NCBI GenBank assembly: GCA_964647255.1
Contig: CAZYGI010000093.1
Coordinates: 1-13,839 of the forward strand
Origin: CAWJEL01 sp964647255
GTDB lineage: Bacteria; Chloroflexota; Anaerolineae; CG2-30-64-16
Length of the DNA stretch: 13,839 nt
Direction of reading: 5' to 3'
The stretch's first letter is position 1; each line of letters starts with the position of its first letter. Made by a program: the position numbers and the translations under genes. This document shows positions 10,217-13,839 of this stretch, in pieces. Under the pieces are notes generated by a model that saw nothing but the letters and a program-made list of their open reading frames with translations, was not told the DNA's origin and did no database searches.

Positions 10217-13200
10217 TCAATAGCCGTCCGGCACGCCGCTGACGGTGTCGCTGTGGCGGTTTCCCACCCACACGTAGCTCAGGCCCGGATCAACCGCCAC
10301 GCCCATTGGGTCGTCGCCGACGGGCACCCAGTCCAGCACCATGTTCGTCGTCCCATCGAAGACGGTGACGCTGTCGTCGGCGCTGTTGGTGACGAAGACA
10401 TGATGGGTCGCCGGATTGGCGACGATCCCCCCGCCGCCATCGGTCCCACCGTTGCCTACCAGCACCGCGGTCAGCAGCGACGGCCCTTCGTCCGGGATGC
10501 GGTAGACCAGGACCTGGCGCGGGTTCGTGGTCTCCGGCGCGTAGGACGCGTACAGCCGACCCAGGCTGGCATCAATCCCCAGTGCGTACGGCATGCCGTC
10601 GGGGTAGGACACCGTCTGGCCCCACAGGATCGTGTTGGTGAGGCCATCCACCACCCGGATCAACCTGGCATCGCGGCAGGAGACGAAGACCCGGTTGCGG
10701 ATCGGATCCGCGGCCACGCCAAACGCACCGGCCCCCACCTCCAGGGTGGTGACGAGGGTGTCAGTGTCGCCTCGAATCACCGCCAGCCGGCCTCCGCTAT
10801 GCAGCGGGACGTAGATGCGGTTGGTCGTCTCGTTGACGGCGACGTAGGTCGGCTCGCCGTACGGCAGGAAGTAGATCGTCTTCAGCACGGCGCCGCTCGC
10901 CACGCTGATCACCGACAGGCTGTTGCTGCGGAAGTTCGCTACGTACACCTTGCCCGTCTTGTTGTTGACTGCAACGCCGAAGGGCTCGAGGCCGACGGAG
11001 ATGGTGCGCACCACCACGGCCGGGTCGGGGATCGGGTTGACCTGGTAAACCACGTTGGTGTCGCGGCTGGCGACATAGAGGTTGTGGGTCCACAGGTCAA
11101 CATCCAAACCCTTCGGGTGGCGCAGGCCGGGGATGATGAGCGGCGGCCGCGTCGGCACCGGCGTGCGGGTTGGTGTTGGCGTGTGCGTCGCCGTTGGCGT
11201 CACGGTCGGCGGGAGCGGCTTCGGCCCGCCCAGCAGCAGCGGGAGGTAGTTGTTGAAGCGCACGGTCAAGATGAAGTCGTAGCCCAGGCAGCCCCGGGCG
11301 CCCGTCTGATAGTAATCGCGCACACGGGCGTAGTAACGCCCTGCAGCCGGCGCCAGCCAGACGATCCGTGAGCGCTTGTCGGCGCCTGTCACGATGTCGT
11401 CGTTCGTCGCCAACAGGGTCGTCCCGTCGGGACCGTACAGGGACAGGAAGGTGTCGGTGCTGCCGAGCAGGTTATCCGTGCGCAGCGTGTATCTGCCGCC
11501 TGCCACCGCATTGAAGGCGAACCAATCGAGATCGGACGGCGGCTCCAGGGTGTGCTTGTGCGGCGCGGCATCGGCCGCGATCAGGCTGGCCTGCGCGGGG
11601 GTGTTGTCCGGCTCCCATACGTCCTGGGCGCAGGCCTGCCGGTTCTTGAACCGCACCTGGGTGCAGGGCTGCTGCCCGGCAACCTGAACATCAAAGGTGT
11701 CGGAAGTCACCGGCGCCCAGCCCGGCTGCATGACCTCCCACACCGTCCACCAGCCTTCGGCCAGGGCGGTGAAATAGAAGTAGCCCTGCCCGTCGCTCAC
11801 GGCGGTCAGCACCGGGGACTGCGCATCGCGCGGGCGCGCATGAATCGTCCAGCCAGGCAGGCCGATGTGCAGGTCATCCACCTTCTGCCCGGTGATGCAG
11901 CCGGTCTGCGGTATGATTGTGGGCGTCGGGGTCGGCGTCGGTGGATGGCGGAAGCCAAAGTTGACGCCCGCGTTTTCGCCGGCGGCTAACGTCAGCGCGA
12001 CCGGATCGGTTGTGGTGGGCACGAAACCGGCCGGCAGGTCGGCGTCCGTCTGGTCCACATCCACGATGTAGTCGCCGCCGGGCAGCGCGATGAAGCTGTA
12101 GCTGCCGGTGGTGGAGCTGTCCTGACACCCGATCTGCGTTTCGCCGGGGTCGTGCACGTGGTTGCCGTTGGCGTCGGCGTACAGGCACACGGCAATCCCT
12201 GCCAGCGGCGGCTCGCCGGGGTCAATGCCCCCGCTCCCGTTTACATCGTGCCACACCCGGCCGCCGATCACGCCGGTGTACTGGAAGTTGATGTTTGCGG
12301 TGCGGGTTTCGCGGGGCGCCAGATCGGGCACGGCCACGCTCGGCGGGGTGTGGACCGGGCCGACCCCGGCCGGCAGGTCGGGGTCGGCTGCATCGGCCAG
12401 CACGACATAATCACCGGCGCGCACCAGGCTGAAGAGATAAGCTCCCGTCGCATCGCTGCTGGCTTGCTGCACCAGCGGCTCGCCGGTCTCGTGCGTGCCG
12501 TTGCCGTTGGGATCGCCGTAGAGCCGGACGGTGATGTTCGGCAGCCCGGATTCGCCGGAATCCAGCGCATCGTCCCGATCCAGGTCGAGCCACACCCGGC
12601 CGGCGACTGCGCTCGGCGGGATGCGGTTGGCGAACGTGACGGGGACCGTGGCGCTGATGGGGACATCCACCGTGTGGCTGACCGGGAGGGTGGCCTCGCG
12701 GTCGGCGGGCACGATTTCCGTCACGATATACTGGCCGACGGCGATGTCACTCCACGTGGCGTAGCCGTCCGATCCGGTGAACTGCCCCGCCGGATCGCTG
12801 GGGCAGAGCGCGCCCGGCGCAGGCTGGATTTGGATCAAAACATCCGGCACGGGGTCCTCGCCCGGATCGCGGACGCCATTGCCGTTGAAGTCATCGAACT
12901 TGAAGACGCGCAGGTTGCCGCGCTCCGACACGCAGAAGTTGCCGCCAGCCTTGAGGGTCCCGCCGGTCAGGGAATAGAAGCGCACTTCGCTGTACCAGAG
13001 GCCCAGCGGCGCGGCCGGGGGCACGGTATAGACGCGCGTCACATCGAGGCCGGTGGCGCCGGGGTAGGTCTGCGCGTAGGCTGTGACGCCTGAAGGATAT
13101 TTCACCTCAAAATCCACTCGCTGCGGCGAGCCTCCGGTGACGGTCCAGGTGAACACCTCTACCATGCCGGGGATGATGCTCTGGGGCGGAACGGGCGCAA

Positions 13201-13321
13201 GGTCGAATGAGATGCCTTGCGGGACAGCCGGCGCGGCCAGCGTTAATCCCAGGAGCAACGCCGCCAGAGCGGTCGCGAGGCCGGCAGCCAGACCGAGTTT
13301 AAGCCAGATCGAGAGTTTCAT
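10217..13321 (-). CDS. Secreted mosaic protein: SdrD-B-like repeats, PPC-type domain and C-terminal YVTN propeller
   Basis: The 1034-residue exported protein begins with a signal peptide (about 1-35; MKLSIWLK then a long Leu/Ala core). Next are an Ig-like segment (36-130) and three SdrD-B-like domains (about 135-233, 238-349, 350-460). These carry acidic calcium-site-like loops such as DFNGNGVRDPGED (144-156), DPNGNGTHETGE and DANGNHVHDPGE. Then come a Pro/Thr linker (460-470), a prealbumin-like domain (475-560) and a PPC-type beta-sandwich (566-690; DVWEPDNTP, DLDWFAF). YLPLLLGG (692-699) and a second Pro/Thr linker (700-727) precede a propeller of YVTN-like blades (about 730-1034; for example GLEPFGVAVNNKTGKVYVAN). 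GGAGG 6 nt before the ATG fixes the start. I see no sortase motif or catalytic residues. It is probably a cell-surface binding or structural protein. The adjacent upstream gene is a partial paralogue of the propeller. Confidence 0.9.
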   Translation of the reverse strand: MKLSIWLKLGLAAGLATALAALLLGLTLAAPAVPQGISFDLAPVPPQSIIPGMVEVFTWTVTGGSPQRVDFEVKYPSGVTAYAQTYPGATGLDVTRVYTVPPAAPLGLWYSEVRFYSLTGGTLKAGGNFCVSERGNLRVFKFDDFNGNGVRDPGEDPVPDVLIQIQPAPGALCPSDPAGQFTGSDGYATWSDIAVGQYIVTEIVPADREATLPVSHTVDVPISATVPVTFANRIPPSAVAGRVWLDLDRDDALDSGESGLPNITVRLYGDPNGNGTHETGEPLVQQASSDATGAYLFSLVRAGDYVVLADAADPDLPAGVGPVHTPPSVAVPDLAPRETRTANINFQYTGVIGGRVWHDVNGSGGIDPGEPPLAGIAVCLYADANGNHVHDPGETQIGCQDSSTTGSYSFIALPGGDYIVDVDQTDADLPAGFVPTTTDPVALTLAAGENAGVNFGFRHPPTPTPTPTIIPQTGCITGQKVDDLHIGLPGWTIHARPRDAQSPVLTAVSDGQGYFYFTALAEGWWTVWEVMQPGWAPVTSDTFDVQVAGQQPCTQVRFKNRQACAQDVWEPDNTPAQASLIAADAAPHKHTLEPPSDLDWFAFNAVAGGRYTLRTDNLLGSTDTFLSLYGPDGTTLLATNDDIVTGADKRSRIVWLAPAAGRYYARVRDYYQTGARGCLGYDFILTVRFNNYLPLLLGGPKPLPPTVTPTATHTPTPTRTPVPTRPPLIIPGLRHPKGLDVDLWTHNLYVASRDTNVVYQVNPIPDPAVVVRTISVGLEPFGVAVNNKTGKVYVANFRSNSLSVISVASGAVLKTIYFLPYGEPTYVAVNETTNRIYVPLHSGGRLAVIRGDTDTLVTTLEVGAGAFGVAADPIRNRVFVSCRDARLIRVVDGLTNTILWGQTVSYPDGMPYALGIDASLGRLYASYAPETTNPRQVLVYRIPDEGPSLLTAVLVGNGGTDGGGGIVANPATHHVFVTNSADDSVTVFDGTTNMVLDWVPVGDDPMGVAVDPGLSYVWVGNRHSDTVSGVPDGY

Positions 13322-13422
13322 GGAACCCCTCCGTTCGCGAGGACTTGGTCATGCCCGATTGAATTCGCGCAATCCATTTGTGACGACGTTTGAGGCGGCG
13401 AGAAGTTACGGAGGGGCGCGAT

Positions 13423-13461
13423 ACGGAGGCCCACAGGCGGCTGAAGCCTGTAGGCCTCCGT
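13423..13461. repeat. REP-like palindrome between the two propeller genes
   Basis: ACGGAGGCC (13423-13431) pairs with GGCCTCCGT (13453-13461). After one mismatch, ACAGGC (13433-13438) pairs with GCCTGT (13446-13451), leaving a 7-nt loop. It sits 34 nt downstream of the minus-strand stop at 13495. No T-tract follows on either strand, so it may be a dispersed palindromic element or a factor-independent mRNA 3' end barrier. The rest of the 173-bp spacer (13322-13494) shows only the ribosome-binding site of the large gene; I found no convincing promoter there. Confidence 0.6.
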
Positions 13462-13494
13462 GGTAGATCGGCGTTGCGGATCAGCCGAAGCGGA

Positions 13495-13839
13495 TCAAGG
13501 CGCCGACGGATCCCGGAACACGAACACGTCGTTGCTGTCCCGATCCCCAACGTAGACCCGGCCGGTGGCCGGATCCACCGCGAGGCCGAACGGGTTGACG
13601 CCCGTCGGGATGGTCGCGATCACCGTGTTGGTGCTGCCACTGATGACGCTGACCGTGTTATCCAGCGCGTTGGTGAAGAAGGCGTTGCCGGTGGTCGGAT
13701 TGACCGCCACCCCGCCGCCGCCGTCCCCGCCGCCGGCGCCGATCGGCGTCCAGGCCAGCCGGGTCAGCCCGCCGGCGCTCACCCGGAAGATCGCGGCGCG
13801 GTTGACCGAGCCGCTCGGCGCGCAGGCGACATACAGTTT
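13495..13839 (-). CDS. YVTN-type beta-propeller protein, C-terminal 114 residues only
   Basis: The minus-strand frame is open to the window edge and ends in a stop at 13495, so the 5' part is missing. The visible part begins KLYVACAPSGSVNRAAIFRV and contains two propeller blades: GGGVAVNPTTGNAFFTNALD and GVNPFGLAVDPATGRVYVGD. It ends DVFVFRDPSAP. The blades match the C-terminal blades of the adjacent 1034-residue protein closely, sharing an unusual Gly-rich segment (GGGDGGGGVAVNP versus GGTDGGGGIVANP). The two genes are tandem paralogues, probably both secreted; the N-terminal domains of this one cannot be known. The two may share a transcript, but the hairpin at 13423-13461 lies between them. 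Confidence 0.85.
   Translation of the reverse strand, partial: KLYVACAPSGSVNRAAIFRVSAGGLTRLAWTPIGAGGGDGGGGVAVNPTTGNAFFTNALDNTVSVISGSTNTVIATIPTGVNPFGLAVDPATGRVYVGDRDSNDVFVFRDPSAP

Noticed and set aside
10253..11371. A 372-codon plus-strand frame opposite the propeller region
   Set aside because: It is antisense to recognisable YVTN-like and PPC-type domains, and its composition is His/Arg/Asp-rich as expected for a shadow.
12152..13093. A 313-codon plus-strand frame opposite the SdrD-B-like domains
   Set aside because: Antisense shadow. The minus strand shows signal peptide, repeats and ribosome-binding site.
13330..13420. Promoter directly upstream of the large minus-strand exoprotein gene
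   Set aside because: I found no pair of -35 and -10 hexamers with acceptable spacing. The gene may be read from further upstream or use another sigma factor.

Overview
The window looks like a GC-rich bacterial chromosome segment, most likely from a member of the Chloroflexota (Anaerolineae- or Caldilineae-like). I base this on the high GC content, the exported proteins built from SdrD-B-like repeats, Pro/Thr-rich linkers and a YLPLLL segment next to a linker (a pattern I associate with Chloroflexota exoproteins), and YVTN-type propeller repeats. This is pattern recognition, not a database result.

Left edge (1-286): the 5' part of a tRNA-Glu(UUC) gene runs leftward out of the window, with a good sigma70-type promoter. 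Facing it is an extended -10 promoter for the rightward operon. Between the promoters lie two mutually exclusive inverted repeats. The operon leader carries a perfect 11-bp hairpin followed by a small tetraloop hairpin.

Rightward operon (287-8606): nine genes. The first five are a purine/orotate-type phosphoribosyltransferase, prfA (release factor 1), prmC (methylates the GGQ glutamine of release factors), a Cof-type HAD phosphatase and tsaC (threonylcarbamoyl-AMP synthase, t6A). They are tightly packed or overlapping and form a translation-fidelity module; prfA, prmC and tsaC are also neighbours in other bacteria. The last four serve the cell envelope: a GT4 glycosyltransferase, a WecG/TagA (GT26) glycosyltransferase, a stand-alone RfaE2-type nucleotidyltransferase and the lipid II flippase MurJ. 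GT4 has its own extended -10 element overlapping the tsaC stop, placed so that its mRNA would be leaderless. The junctions in this half carry short-period tandem repeats. The most striking are two 56-bp arrays of eight heptamers each, in opposite orientation, bracketing the ribosome-binding site and start codon of the GT26 gene.

Middle (8603-10216): an 89-residue single-TM protein has a near-consensus promoter that starts inside the murJ stop region, and a textbook intrinsic terminator. That terminator lies inside the 3' end of a convergent gene for an unrecognised polytopic membrane protein. Upstream of the membrane protein, on the minus strand, is a 77-codon gene with a strong ribosome-binding site, a perfect 15-bp hairpin in its leader and a TATAAT box.

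Right part (10217-13839, minus strand): a 1034-residue secreted mosaic protein (signal peptide, SdrD-B-like domains, a prealbumin-like domain, a PPC-type beta-sandwich, Pro/Thr linkers and a C-terminal YVTN-type propeller), preceded by the 3' end of a paralogous propeller gene that runs off the window. A REP-like hairpin separates them.

I found no CRISPR array, transposase, integrase, toxin-antitoxin pair or recognisable defence system. The most unusual signals are the paired heptamer arrays at the GT4/GT26 junction and the leaderless GT4 start.
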